Translations under genes and position numbers: made by a program
Shown here: piece after piece, positions 53,493 to 62,627 of the stretch
Position numbering within the stretch: the first letter of the stretch is position 1
Layout of the letters: every line of letters starts with the position of its first letter
The notes under the pieces: model-generated
The model's database searches: none
What the model was told of the DNA's origin: nothing
What the model saw: only the letters and a program-made list of their open reading frames with translations
Source: Chitinivibrionales bacterium
Lineage (GTDB): Bacteria > Fibrobacterota > Chitinivibrionia > Chitinivibrionales > WJKA01
Length of the DNA stretch: 64,000 nt
Assembly: GCA_014728215.1 (NCBI GenBank)
Contig: WJLZ01000152.1
Coordinates: 1-64,000, forward strand
Direction: 5' to 3'

Positions 53493-53680
53493 AACGCCGA
53501 TTCCCTTTTAGAAATTGTTGGAAACTATTAAAATAATGGGTTAAAATACAATTTCAGCACGGATATTCCATAATTATATAAAAAATTTTAGAAAATACTC
53601 AGATCCCTGTGGACGATTTCCGCCGTCATTTCGGCCCACCTGAGTAGTTTCAAATTATATACCATTGTAGACCATGATTT

Positions 53681-54094
53681 TCATTTTTGTGCGCGAGATT
53701 TCATATGTTTTACAATGGCCCCTACTCCATTTGCCCTGGAAGGCGAGAGGTTGGCCCGCAAACCGGTTCGTTCGATAAAATAGAGGTCGGCAGAAGCAAT
53801 ATCCCGGGGCGTTCGAGCATTGAGCACCCGGAGAAGAAGAAATAAAATCCCTCTGATAATCTGAGCATCACTGTCGGCCCGAAACTCAAGACGCTCTCCC
53901 TGGTTATTACAGGTAATCCATACTTTTGACTGACAGCCCGGAAGCGAATTCTCATCGTTTTTCTCATCCTCCGCAAGACCATCGAGTTTTTTCCCCTGAT
54001 CAATCAGATACTCATATTTCTCAAGCCAGTCCTCAGCCGCGGCCATCTCGCGGATAATCTCATCCTGTATTTCAGCAATAGATCTGTTTTCCAT
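53681..54094 (-). CDS. sufE: SufE-family sulfur acceptor
   Basis: A 137-residue protein matching SufE. The acceptor Cys is in NSLPGCQSKVWI, preceded by WLEKYEYLIDQGKKL and followed by the RGILFLLLRVLNARTP region. It takes persulfide from SufS and passes it on. It begins 55 bases after sufS with an AAAAGGA site. No sufBCD scaffold genes are nearby, which fits a role in delivering sulfur to the adjacent rhodanese protein rather than Fe-S assembly. Confidence 0.93.
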   Translation of the reverse strand: MENRSIAEIQDEIIREMAAAEDWLEKYEYLIDQGKKLDGLAEDEKNDENSLPGCQSKVWITCNNQGERLEFRADSDAQIIRGILFLLLRVLNARTPRDIASADLYFIERTGLRANLSPSRANGVGAIVKHMKSRAQK

Positions 54095-54149
54095 ACCACA
54101 TCCTTTTTTAATGCCCTGCAGTACCCGAAGCTTTCTTCAATTTTATCTC

Positions 54150-55370
54150 CTATCGACCCAACAATGCCTGTACCCGGGGAATCGCTTCAATTAACCGATC
54201 GATCTCCCATCGGGTATTATAAAAAACAATGCTTGCCCTGAGAGCCCCTTTAACGCCAAGATGACGCATAAGCGGTTCGGCGCACATCGTTCCAGTGCGA
54301 ACCGCAATGCCGAGCTTATCAAGAACAGCGCCGGCATCATAGGGATGAATCCCATCAAGGCTCAACGAAACAGCGCCACCCCGGCTCGGAACATCAGCGT
54401 AAACATTCAACCCCTCGCAGCGCCCCAATCCATCCACTGCATATCGAAGCAGCTTCTGTTCGTATGAGGCAATCTCGGTAATTCCCAGCGACTGGACATA
54501 CTCGAGTGCTGCATGAAGGCTGATCGTTGCCCCGATGTTTGTGGTTCCTGCCTCGAATTTGAGTGGTAACGACGCGTAGGTTGTCTTTTCTAAGGTTACC
54601 TTTTCGATCATTCCTCCCCCGCCCTGCCATGGCGGCATCCGGTCGAGCCACTTTTCTTTGCCGTACAATACCCCGATACCTGTTTCAGCATAAATCTTAT
54701 GCCCCGAGAAAGCCAGGAAATCACAATCCAGCGAAGTAACATCCACGGGCATGTGCTGAATCGCCTGAGCAGCATCGATCAATACCGGCACATCATGCTC
54801 ATGAGCAGTTTCGATCACCTGCCTGACCGGATTGATAACCCCTGTCACATTGGAAACCCAGGTAAGGGCGACCAGTTTTGTTTTCTCCGAAATAAGATCC
54901 TCGAATGCATCCAGATCCAGCTCGAGCGATTCGGTAAGAGGAATCACTTTCAGTGTCGCTCCCGTTCGTTCACAGAGAAGCTGCCAGGGAATAATGTTGG
55001 AATGATGCTCCATTACGGAAATGATGATTTCATCACCGGCCCCGACGAACGCTTGGCCAAAGGAATAGGCGACAAGATTGATCGATTCTGTTGTTCCGCG
55101 GGTAAAGAGTATTTCGTGGGCATGACCGGCCTTCAGAAAATGCTGTACCGCCACCCGGGCATTTTCATAGGCCTCACTCGCCTGTTCGCTGAGAAGATGG
55201 ACCCCGCGGTGAATGTTGCTGTTCTCCTTACGATAAAACTCAGAAACCCGGTCAAGAACATTCACGGGCTTCTGGGTAGTTGCAGCATTATCGAGGTAGA
55301 TCAGCGGTTTGCCGTATACCTGCTGCTGAAGAAGCGGAAAATCATTCCGTACTCTGTCGACATCGATCAT
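54150..55370 (-). CDS. sufS: Cysteine desulfurase SufS
   Basis: A 406-residue group II cysteine desulfurase. LIYLDNAATTQKPVNVLD opens the protein, the PLP Lys is in LAFSGHKIYAETGIG, and the persulfide Cys in RTGTMCAEPLMRHLG. It removes sulfur from cysteine to form a protein persulfide. It lies between the histidine methyltransferase (13 bases upstream) and sufE. Confidence 0.95.
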   Translation of the reverse strand: MIDVDRVRNDFPLLQQQVYGKPLIYLDNAATTQKPVNVLDRVSEFYRKENSNIHRGVHLLSEQASEAYENARVAVQHFLKAGHAHEILFTRGTTESINLVAYSFGQAFVGAGDEIIISVMEHHSNIIPWQLLCERTGATLKVIPLTESLELDLDAFEDLISEKTKLVALTWVSNVTGVINPVRQVIETAHEHDVPVLIDAAQAIQHMPVDVTSLDCDFLAFSGHKIYAETGIGVLYGKEKWLDRMPPWQGGGGMIEKVTLEKTTYASLPLKFEAGTTNIGATISLHAALEYVQSLGITEIASYEQKLLRYAVDGLGRCEGLNVYADVPSRGGAVSLSLDGIHPYDAGAVLDKLGIAVRTGTMCAEPLMRHLGVKGALRASIVFYNTRWEIDRLIEAIPRVQALLGR

Positions 55371-55383
55371 TGAACGCCTTTTT

Positions 55384-56385
55384 TTAAGGTTTGACCATGT
55401 ATACCAGAGAAAACCATTTCAGCTGATCGGTGAAAACATGCCGTATTTCAAGACCACTGCTGTGGGTAAATTGCGCGACATGGGATTCGGTAAATTTATG
55501 TGAATTTTCGGTATGAATTGTCTGGCCCTGGCGCATACGAACCGGTACTGTCAGGTATGGACTGGTGATAACCAGTTCTTTGTTTGCTGCAAGATGCATT
55601 TCGACACGCTGTTTACTGCTGTTGTAAAATGCCCGGTGATCAAAATCGGAGAGATTAAAATCCGTATCGATATGCCGGTTAACAACCGTGAGGATATTCC
55701 GGTTGAACGCGGCGGTAATATTGCGACTGTCGTTGTAGGCAGCTTCGAGTACACTCCTGTCTTTAACCATATCAAGTCCTAAAAGCAGCATATCCCCCGG
55801 TTGCATGACAGATGCCACGGCGGTGCAAAAGGAAAGCGCCTGGTCGCGCTCCAGATTTCCAAGGGTGCTGCCGAAAAAACAGAAAAACCGCCTGGCACCG
55901 GATGGAATCATGTGAAGCTGGGTGAGAAAATCGGCAATCAACCCGTGAATATGCAGGCCGGGAAACTTTTCGATCAGAATCCGTGCAGAATCCTCTACAG
56001 CAGCACGACTCACATCAACGGGAAAATACCTGACCGATTCCCGTTCATACCACGGGATTGCATTGAGAAGAAGCGAAATCTTCGAACAATCACCGCTTCC
56101 AAGTTCAACAAGATCGATATCGCTCAGGGTGTCACCCAATGCCGGAGATGCTTCTTGGAGGAGTTGCTTTTCTATTTTCGGAGGGTAATACTCCGGGAGG
56201 TGCGTGATCTCTTCAAAGAGCTTTGAACCGGTATCATCGTAAAAAAACATCGAGTTTATATACATCTGCGGTGCGGTAAGTCCATCGATAATGATTTCAC
56301 TTATCCTGGCATTATCGATTCTCGACAACACATCTTCGATGACAACCGTTTGGCGGGAATAGGAAGAAGTTTTATTCGGATTCAT
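55384..56385 (-). CDS. egtD: L-histidine N-alpha-methyltransferase (EgtD/EanA type)
   Basis: A 333-residue SAM-dependent enzyme that trimethylates histidine to hercynine. The family phrases MFFYDDTGSKLFEEITHLPE and YYPPKIEKQLL are at the start, DLVELGSGDCSKI is the SAM loop, and FFCFFGSTLGNLERDQAL and LLLGLDMVKD follow. A GGAGG site precedes the ATG. No egtB sulfoxide synthase is present; instead the upstream gene is a multi-rhodanese protein, as in the anaerobic EanA/EanB route of Chlorobium. This gene would be EanA in that scheme. Confidence 0.9.
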   Translation of the reverse strand: MNPNKTSSYSRQTVVIEDVLSRIDNARISEIIIDGLTAPQMYINSMFFYDDTGSKLFEEITHLPEYYPPKIEKQLLQEASPALGDTLSDIDLVELGSGDCSKISLLLNAIPWYERESVRYFPVDVSRAAVEDSARILIEKFPGLHIHGLIADFLTQLHMIPSGARRFFCFFGSTLGNLERDQALSFCTAVASVMQPGDMLLLGLDMVKDRSVLEAAYNDSRNITAAFNRNILTVVNRHIDTDFNLSDFDHRAFYNSSKQRVEMHLAANKELVITSPYLTVPVRMRQGQTIHTENSHKFTESHVAQFTHSSGLEIRHVFTDQLKWFSLVYMVKP

Positions 56386-56424
56386 ATCAAGGAGTCCTCC
56401 CCTTGTGTGGTATATTTTTAATGA

Positions 56425-57734
56425 TTACATTAACGGCTCATTCTGAGGCCCCCCTGTCTCACAGGGATTCCCCGGATCGTTACTCCATTCAAACCATCCG
56501 CCGTCAAAAACAGAAACCCGGGGCCAGCCTAAAAGCCAGGCATTGAAGAACGCCTCACTTCCGCGCCATCCGGTACCGCAGTAGAAGGCATTGTGTTTGT
56601 CGGGAGTTATTCCCGCCATGGCCCATCGCTTTTGGATCTCGGGATATTCGCGGGTGGTATGATCGGGATTGCGGTAATTTTCCATATGATAGGCATCACT
56701 GCCGCAATTGCCGAATACGGCCCCCGGTATTCTTCCTTTTTTTTCGATATAATTATACCCGCTGACTTCCCCGATATACTCGCGCCACGAACGAACGCAC
56801 ACCAGGTTTGCATCACTGGAACGCAGCATTTCCTTTGCCTGCGGCATATCAACCGCAAGTTCGGGCCTGCCGGGAATGGAGGCCCCGAATTTATCAACAG
56901 GCGTTCTGGAAACAGCTCCTGTTTCGGTATCAAAACCGGCATCCAGCCACGCCTGCAATCCGCCGTTGAGCACCCGGACATCCTTGACCCCTGCATAGAG
57001 CAGAATAAATGCACACCGCATGGCTCCCAGATGTCCTGCACTGCTCCCCGGAAAGGGATCGTTATTGTCGGGGAAAGAAAACCGGCCATAGAGAACGACG
57101 GTTGTCTCATGTCCTATTCCCAGCCGGGTACAAACCTGTTCGAGTTCTTCCGGCGAACGGCGGTTCCAGGTTTCCGGAGATTCCAGCTGGTTGGTATCCA
57201 GATCGATTGCTCCCGGGATATGCCCCTGGTGATGAGCATCCGGATTACGATAGTGAGCGTGACAAATTACATAGTCGTTATTCTCCACCCCGGGTGCGGT
57301 TCCAGTTTCGATTAATTCCTTGACCCATTGCGGAGGAACGAGCCGGTGATATCGGCTAAGCTTTTCGAGAGGGAGCCCAGGCTCGCCGGACCACTCCCGG
57401 ACAAAAGAGTCGTATATGACAATATCCTTGTATCCTGCACGGAAAAACTGACGGGCCGCTTTTTCGGCCTCCACCGCAGAGTATCCATAGATAATAACCT
57501 GCTCCCGGGGATCGATACCTTTCGAACGGACAATTTCGATCCAGTCGATATACCGGAGCCACTTTGCCGGGATATTCCGTGCGCCGGGGATATGCCCACC
57601 TCGTGATTCGCCATCCATTCTCCACCCGTTATAGGCATCCACAGGCCGTATATCGATTAACTGCCATGCTTTCGATCAAGTTTGTCTTGAAGCTCAGTCG
57701 TTGATATTCGTTGAACGGGGTCTTTCTCTTTCAT
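56425..57734 (-). CDS. EanB-like multi-rhodanese sulfurtransferase with an apparent 5' frameshift
   Basis: Three rhodanese-like domains in a row make up at least 405 residues. Only the third has an active-site cysteine, in YCGTGWRGSEAFF (Cys codon 56580-56578). GGHIPGARNIPAKW, QGHIPGAIDLD and KKGRIPGAVFG mark the domain starts. The open frame begins in mid-domain at 57642 (GTG). The likely true start is the ATG at 57734, which has AAAGGAG upstream and encodes ISTTELQDKLDRK, but that frame stops at 57660. One added base near 57668 would restore AWQLIDIRPVDAYNGW. EanB inserts sulfur into hercynine under anaerobic conditions; that role is inferred from domains and from the egtD neighbour. Confidence 0.7.
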
Positions 57735-57761
57735 TGCCGCTCCTTTTGCAAAGTTGTCTTT

Positions 57762-58502
57762 TCAGGCTGCCAGAAGAATCAGTGAATACACGACAGCGCC
57801 GATAAAAAAAGAAAGAAAATGACTTTCTCGTTCTTCGGGAAGTTCTTCCTTGAGAACATTCAGCACAATCGAACCGGCGACAAAGGCGGTGAGAGTGCTG
57901 ATAACCAATTCATGTATTTCACTTAATAAGCCTATACTCCATCCCAATATAATCGATGCTGCAAGGAACCATCGACCCCGGGTCGCGTAGAGATGTTTGT
58001 GATCCTGACGCAGGCTGTTATCATTGACCAGAAAATGTAAACCGATGGCAATTGAATAGAAGAGGAGTTCGTCGCCTGTGCGGGTAAGCAGAAGATAGCC
58101 CATAAGTCCGTTATATAACGAAAAGGAACCGATATGGAGCCAGAATGCGCCCTGGGCCGGCGGCTCGTTTGGGCCTCGTTTGCGCCGGTGAGTACGGATA
58201 TGGCGTTCGAGTCCGTAGAACGTGACCAGGCCCAGAAGGGCAATGAAATAGGCGTTATAATGGATAAAATCGGGCAGGAAAACAGGGGGCTGTTTCAGTA
58301 TTTTGTGATGTTTCGCCAGATCGGGTAAGAGGTGCATGAAAGCATAGGCAACCGAAATACCGCCGGCAAAGGAAAGCCACCGGCTTCGGGGAATTCGCTC
58401 GAGCGTCGTGAGCTTTGCCCCGAAAAGATGAACTAAGGCTAAAACTGCTGCCGCTATAAAAGTAGCGATTCTGAATAGAGTAGGAGTCATTGCTTCGTCC
58501 AT
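57762..58502 (-). CDS. ZIP-like multi-pass membrane protein
   Basis: A 246-residue inner-membrane protein with about eight hydrophobic segments. FAGGISVAYAFMHLLPDLAK and the closing AFVAGSIVLNVLKEELPEE resemble ZIP metal transporters, although the typical His-rich loop is short (HLYATRGR, KHHKIL). Metal transport is therefore possible but not shown. An AAAGGAG site precedes the ATG. It is the first gene of the presumed ergothioneine operon, 27 bases before the rhodanese gene start, and is divergent from the ABC exporter. Confidence 0.65.
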   Translation of the reverse strand: MDEAMTPTLFRIATFIAAAVLALVHLFGAKLTTLERIPRSRWLSFAGGISVAYAFMHLLPDLAKHHKILKQPPVFLPDFIHYNAYFIALLGLVTFYGLERHIRTHRRKRGPNEPPAQGAFWLHIGSFSLYNGLMGYLLLTRTGDELLFYSIAIGLHFLVNDNSLRQDHKHLYATRGRWFLAASIILGWSIGLLSEIHELVISTLTAFVAGSIVLNVLKEELPEERESHFLSFFIGAVVYSLILLAA

Positions 58503-58518
58503 ATCTCTCCTTTAATGT

Positions 58519-58534
58519 TTGTAAATTTTTACAA
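58519..58534. promoter_or_regulatory. 16-bp perfect palindrome between divergent genes
   Basis: TTGTAAATTTTTACAA reads as TTGTAAA-TT-TTTACAA, a perfect dyad. It lies 17 bases upstream of the ZIP-like ATG and about 77 bases before the exporter start, so a bound regulator could control the ergothioneine operon, the exporter or both. No regulator gene is nearby. Confidence 0.45.
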
Positions 58535-58610
58535 TATTCATTTGTTTTTATCGAATTACTATCCTGTTTTTTTACTCCACTTTCAAAAAAAAGGACAATT
58601 TCTCATCTCA

Positions 58611-60365
58611 ATGGCATCATCCGGTTCTCTCTCCAATCTTCGCAGGGCGTTCGTTTTTGCGCGACCTCATCGATGGTATCTTATTGCAGTCCTCTTCTTT
58701 ACAATCATTATCGCGGCGGCGAGTTCATTTGAGCCGTTGATTATGAAATATATATTCGACGGATTCGGTGAGGATGCTGCGCTTCGCACGATGTTCATGG
58801 GGGTACTCAGCCTGATGCTTCTGGGCATTATCAAAGAAGGCGCCACGGCGTTGTCTACCTGGCTCAGCTGGCGAACCCGCCTTGACATCCACTATTCGCT
58901 GCTCAATCAGACCGTTGAACGTATTCATCGCTTCCCCATCGAATTCCACCGAAGCGAGGGGGTTGGAGCGATCATGACCCGACTCGACCGGAGTATCCAG
59001 GGCTTTATTACCGCAATCAGCGAGATTTCCTTTAATGTCCTTCCGGCCCTCTCATATTTAGTACTCGCCCTGGTCATGATGCTGAAACTCGACTGGCGTC
59101 TGACCCTCTGCGTGATCTTTTTCACCCCCCTTCCCGCGATCATCGCAACCTTTGCCGCACCCCGCCAGATCAGACGGGAAAAGACACTTTTTAAACGCTG
59201 GGCACGAATTTACTCGCGGTTCAACGAAGTCCTTGCGGGGATTATGACTGTCCGGAGCTTTGCCATGGAAAATGTCGAAAAAGAACGGTTCCTTCGTGAT
59301 GTCAACACCACCAACAACATTGTCGTCCGCGGCGTCCGCTTCGACTCGGGCGTTGGTGCAATTCAGAATTTTATCATGCTCCTCGCTCGAATTACGGCGA
59401 TCGGCCTGGGAGGCTACCTCGTTATTGAAGGTAAAGCAACTGTAGGAACCATGATCGCTTTCCTCGGCTATGTCGGCGGCCTTTTCGGTCCGGTCCAGGG
59501 GCTCACCGGCGTCTACAAAACGCTGCGTACCGCAAAAGTATCCATCGATCAGGTGTTTGGTATCCTCGACGCAGAAGATCATATCATCGACAGTCCCATG
59601 GCTCAGGATGTTCCGCCTCTTCGGGGGGATGTTCGGTTTCATCATGTGGATTTCGCCTATAAAAATTCCGAGCAGCTGCTTCACGATATCCATCTATCCG
59701 TGAAACCGGGCGAAAATATAGCGATTGTAGGCCCCAGCGGCGCAGGAAAGACCACACTGATGGCGCTTCTGCAGCGCTTCTACGATCCGACCGGCGGATG
59801 GATTGAAATTGACGGTATCGACATCCGGAACCTGAAACAACGGCAATTACGCAAACAGATCGGCGTGGTCCTTCAGGACGCACTCCTTTTCAACGAAAGT
59901 ATCCGGGACAATATCGCCTATGGCAAACCGACTGCCCATAATCATGAAATAGAACAAGCCGCAATCACCGCAAACGCTCATCGTTTCATAATGAAAATGG
60001 ATAAGGGCTACGATACCCTCGTTGGAGAACGGGGCGGACGATTGTCGGCGGGTGAACGGCAGCGAATTGCGCTTGCCCGGGCGATCCTCAAGGACCCTCC
60101 CATTCTTATTCTCGATGAAGCCACTTCCGCTCTCGATGCTGAAACCGAAACCCTGGTGCAGGATGCTGTCGAGCGGCTGATCAAGGGGCGTACTACCTTC
60201 GTGATCGCCCATCGCCTCTCCACGGTGGTCAATGCCGACCGGATACTGGTGCTCAAAGAGGGAACGATTATCGAATCCGGCACCCACGAACAGCTCTATT
60301 CCCGTCAGGACGGCTACTATGCATCGCTGGTAAATAAACAGACCCGTGGGCTTTTAGCGGCATAA
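58611..60365 (+). CDS. MsbA-like ABC exporter (fused membrane and ATPase domains)
   Basis: A 584-residue half-transporter. Residues 1-320 hold six membrane helices with coupling loops (HRFPIEFHRSEGVGAIMTRL). The ATPase domain has Walker A GPSGAGKTTLMALLQ, signature LSAGERQRIALARA, Walker B ILILDEATSALD and the H-loop AHRLSTV. I prefer the ATG at 58611 because it gives the normal start of the family; 32 upstream in-frame codons would overlap the palindrome region and have no ribosome site either. It probably moves lipids or glycolipids. Confidence 0.88.
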   Translation: MASSGSLSNLRRAFVFARPHRWYLIAVLFFTIIIAAASSFEPLIMKYIFDGFGEDAALRTMFMGVLSLMLLGIIKEGATALSTWLSWRTRLDIHYSLLNQTVERIHRFPIEFHRSEGVGAIMTRLDRSIQGFITAISEISFNVLPALSYLVLALVMMLKLDWRLTLCVIFFTPLPAIIATFAAPRQIRREKTLFKRWARIYSRFNEVLAGIMTVRSFAMENVEKERFLRDVNTTNNIVVRGVRFDSGVGAIQNFIMLLARITAIGLGGYLVIEGKATVGTMIAFLGYVGGLFGPVQGLTGVYKTLRTAKVSIDQVFGILDAEDHIIDSPMAQDVPPLRGDVRFHHVDFAYKNSEQLLHDIHLSVKPGENIAIVGPSGAGKTTLMALLQRFYDPTGGWIEIDGIDIRNLKQRQLRKQIGVVLQDALLFNESIRDNIAYGKPTAHNHEIEQAAITANAHRFIMKMDKGYDTLVGERGGRLSAGERQRIALARAILKDPPILILDEATSALDAETETLVQDAVERLIKGRTTFVIAHRLSTVVNADRILVLKEGTIIESGTHEQLYSRQDGYYASLVNKQTRGLLAA

Positions 60366-60575
60366 CATTGTTTGCAGCAAAAACCGTGTGCCAAGCTGCG
60401 GTGGTTTCCGTATAATCACCGGTGCGGGGGAAACCATTCCTCACAGAGGTATCATCGACTCCTCATACCGTCTTAACACAGGCACGATATATTACCATAA
60501 CAATAATCCGCGTTATAGAATCGAAGTTCTTTGTTATGCGATTAATAAGTATCGGATAAGAAAGGATTTTCTTTC

Positions 60576-61352
60576 GTGCCCCTCACGATCTCCCATGCTG
60601 CCACCGCCATTCCTCTCAGACGTCTCCGGTTACCACCATCAGCCTTGATAATGGGTGCTATGGCGCCTGATTTCGAATTTTTTCTGCGACTCACCGACAG
60701 CCGTGTTTTTGCTCATACAATTGGAGGACTGTTCGCCTTTTGTCTTCCTCTGGGATTGATCGGCCTTTGTATTTTTCATAAACTTCTCAAATACCCACTT
60801 CTGTCACTGCTTCCCGAGCGCCACCAGGCAAAGCTATCCCGCCCCGCGGCCGGATTTGCCTTTTTTCCCGCTTCACGATTTTTCACCGTGCTTCTGGCGC
60901 TGTTTACCGGTGCATTATCCCATCTTCTCTGGGATGCCTGGACTCATCACGACGGATGGTTCGTCCTCCTGTTCCCTCTTCTTGCCGAACCCCTTTTTCT
61001 GATTGGGGCAAAGGTGTTTCATGTTTACGACATTCTGGCCCATATCAGTTCCATTGCCGGTATCGCACTCTTGATACGAGCGTATCGCCAATGGTACGCA
61101 CAGGCGCCTTTGATCACCCTCAAGGGGAAACCTCGCATGCCTGCCCCCGCACGGATTGCCGTTTCAACAGGTATCGGCGCGTTTTCGGGAATTTCCGCAT
61201 TCGGCTATGCCTTCCTGACCGTTCCCTCTTATCCGCCCAAGCCTTTTATCGCTACCGCGCTTGTTTCAACGGTAAGTTTTTTCCTGGCGATCTGGCTGGT
61301 GTTCAGTTGTATATGGCACGTGTGGAACCCTTCTGAGGAGAGCAAAGCCTGA
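60576..61352 (+). CDS. DUF4184-family membrane protein
   Basis: A 258-residue protein starting at a GTG with an AAAGGA site. LTISHAATAIPLRR and IMGAMAPDFEFFLRL match DUF4184, a membrane family of unknown function with conserved His and Asp residues near the start, and LSHLLWDAWTHHDGWFV is the second conserved part. About five membrane helices follow. The 3' 87 bases overlap the end of the converging glycosyltransferase gene. No function is proposed. Confidence 0.8.
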   Translation: MPLTISHAATAIPLRRLRLPPSALIMGAMAPDFEFFLRLTDSRVFAHTIGGLFAFCLPLGLIGLCIFHKLLKYPLLSLLPERHQAKLSRPAAGFAFFPASRFFTVLLALFTGALSHLLWDAWTHHDGWFVLLFPLLAEPLFLIGAKVFHVYDILAHISSIAGIALLIRAYRQWYAQAPLITLKGKPRMPAPARIAVSTGIGAFSGISAFGYAFLTVPSYPPKPFIATALVSTVSFFLAIWLVFSCIWHVWNPSEESKA

Positions 61353-62606
61353 CCTTCCGGACTTTGCCCCTCTTTTGAAAACAGATCGCTTCGTTTTGCG
61401 GTTCTTGTCTGTCCCTTTATCGCATTTTCCGGGATCGGATAAAGAGTACACCGAAGCCTGCGAGAGGACCTCGGCAATCTGCTTTACCGTTACCTCCAGA
61501 GAAAATCGTTTTTGTATATCCTTGCGAGCCTGTCGCCCGAGTTTTGCACACAGTTGCGGTGATTTTTGAAGGCGATACAGTGCGCCTGCAAGCTCCCGGG
61601 GATCGTCCGGTTTTACGAGAAGACCTGTTTCATTGTGTTTGATTGCTTCTGCAATTCCGCCCACCCGTGTGCCGATCACCGGCCGCTGCATTGCCATGGC
61701 TTCCAGCAATGCGTTGGGTAGACCTTCCATGGAAAACCGCTCGGAGGGTAAAATTACGATATCGCAACTGCGGAGAAAGCTTTCTATCCGGTCGACATAG
61801 CCGATGAATCTCACCTGTTGAGAAAATCCGTTATCGGCAAAGAGCCGCTCAAAATACCCTCGCCATCCATAATCACCGGCGATCACGATCTGAAATTTTG
61901 CCGGAGGCTGATTCAGAAGCTCTAATGCCTTGGCGATCGTTTCCAATCCCTTGCCTGGAGCGGGACGGGCGCTTACCCCCACAACGGTAGTTGATTCGGC
62001 GATATGGAGTTTCCTGCGGATTTCCGGTATTTCATTCGTGGGGCTGAACCGGCCCATATCGACCCCGTTATAGACTATCCATCCGGGAGCATTAATGAGG
62101 CTTTTCAGTGAGCTGCGGACCGCGCGGCAATTAAACACGATACCGTCGGGACATACCAGCATGGCATACCACCGAAGCAGCAGCCGGGGTATTTGGCCCG
62201 GAAGACAGGATCCGGCACGCCAGATCTGGAGCACCCCTGCTCTATGGGAGGCAATGCCGGCCATAAACCACCCCATGGAGCGTGATATAAAAACACAATC
62301 GACACCATGGCGCCGGATAATATCCACAACAACTTTCTGGGCACGAATCCAGGTAATACTTGTTACCGCGATGTATTTCATTATCGAGACAGGATTCACC
62401 GGGGGTTTTCCGAAATCCTGAAGCATCGCTGTTGTAAATTCCACCCGCTTTACACCTTCACGGGCAAGTTGATCGAGAATCAGTTTACCGGGCCCCACAA
62501 GCGCGATAACATCAATACCCCACTTTTTCAAATGACGGATGTGATAGACTGCCTGACGTTCCGCGCCGCCGAATCCTTCGGAAGGTATGATGTATAAGAG
62601 ACGCAT
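61266..62606 (-). CDS. Glycosyltransferase family 4 with an unusual C-terminal tail
   Basis: A 446-residue GT-B enzyme. IIPSEGFGGAERQAVYHIRH starts the acceptor domain, VGVSARPAPGKGLETIAKAL the donor domain, and LPSERFSMEGLPNALLEAMA contains the donor-binding acidic residues. The normal family fold ends near residue 375 (FSLEVTVKQIAEVL). The last 70 residues are Lys/Arg-rich, look unrelated to the family and overlap the DUF4184 gene antisense; a lost stop codon or a frameshift is likely. It lies downstream of the LPG-synthase-like gene by 21 bases. Confidence 0.85.
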   Translation of the reverse strand: MRLLYIIPSEGFGGAERQAVYHIRHLKKWGIDVIALVGPGKLILDQLAREGVKRVEFTTAMLQDFGKPPVNPVSIMKYIAVTSITWIRAQKVVVDIIRRHGVDCVFISRSMGWFMAGIASHRAGVLQIWRAGSCLPGQIPRLLLRWYAMLVCPDGIVFNCRAVRSSLKSLINAPGWIVYNGVDMGRFSPTNEIPEIRRKLHIAESTTVVGVSARPAPGKGLETIAKALELLNQPPAKFQIVIAGDYGWRGYFERLFADNGFSQQVRFIGYVDRIESFLRSCDIVILPSERFSMEGLPNALLEAMAMQRPVIGTRVGGIAEAIKHNETGLLVKPDDPRELAGALYRLQKSPQLCAKLGRQARKDIQKRFSLEVTVKQIAEVLSQASVYSLSDPGKCDKGTDKNRKTKRSVFKRGAKSGRSGFALLRRVPHVPYTTEHQPDRQEKTYR

Positions 62607-62627
62607 GAGTACCTTTACCTTTGATAT

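Noticed and set aside
53681-55370. SUF iron-sulfur assembly operon
   Set aside because: sufB, sufC and sufD are missing and the partner genes are egtD and a rhodanese protein, so a dedicated sulfur donor is more likely.
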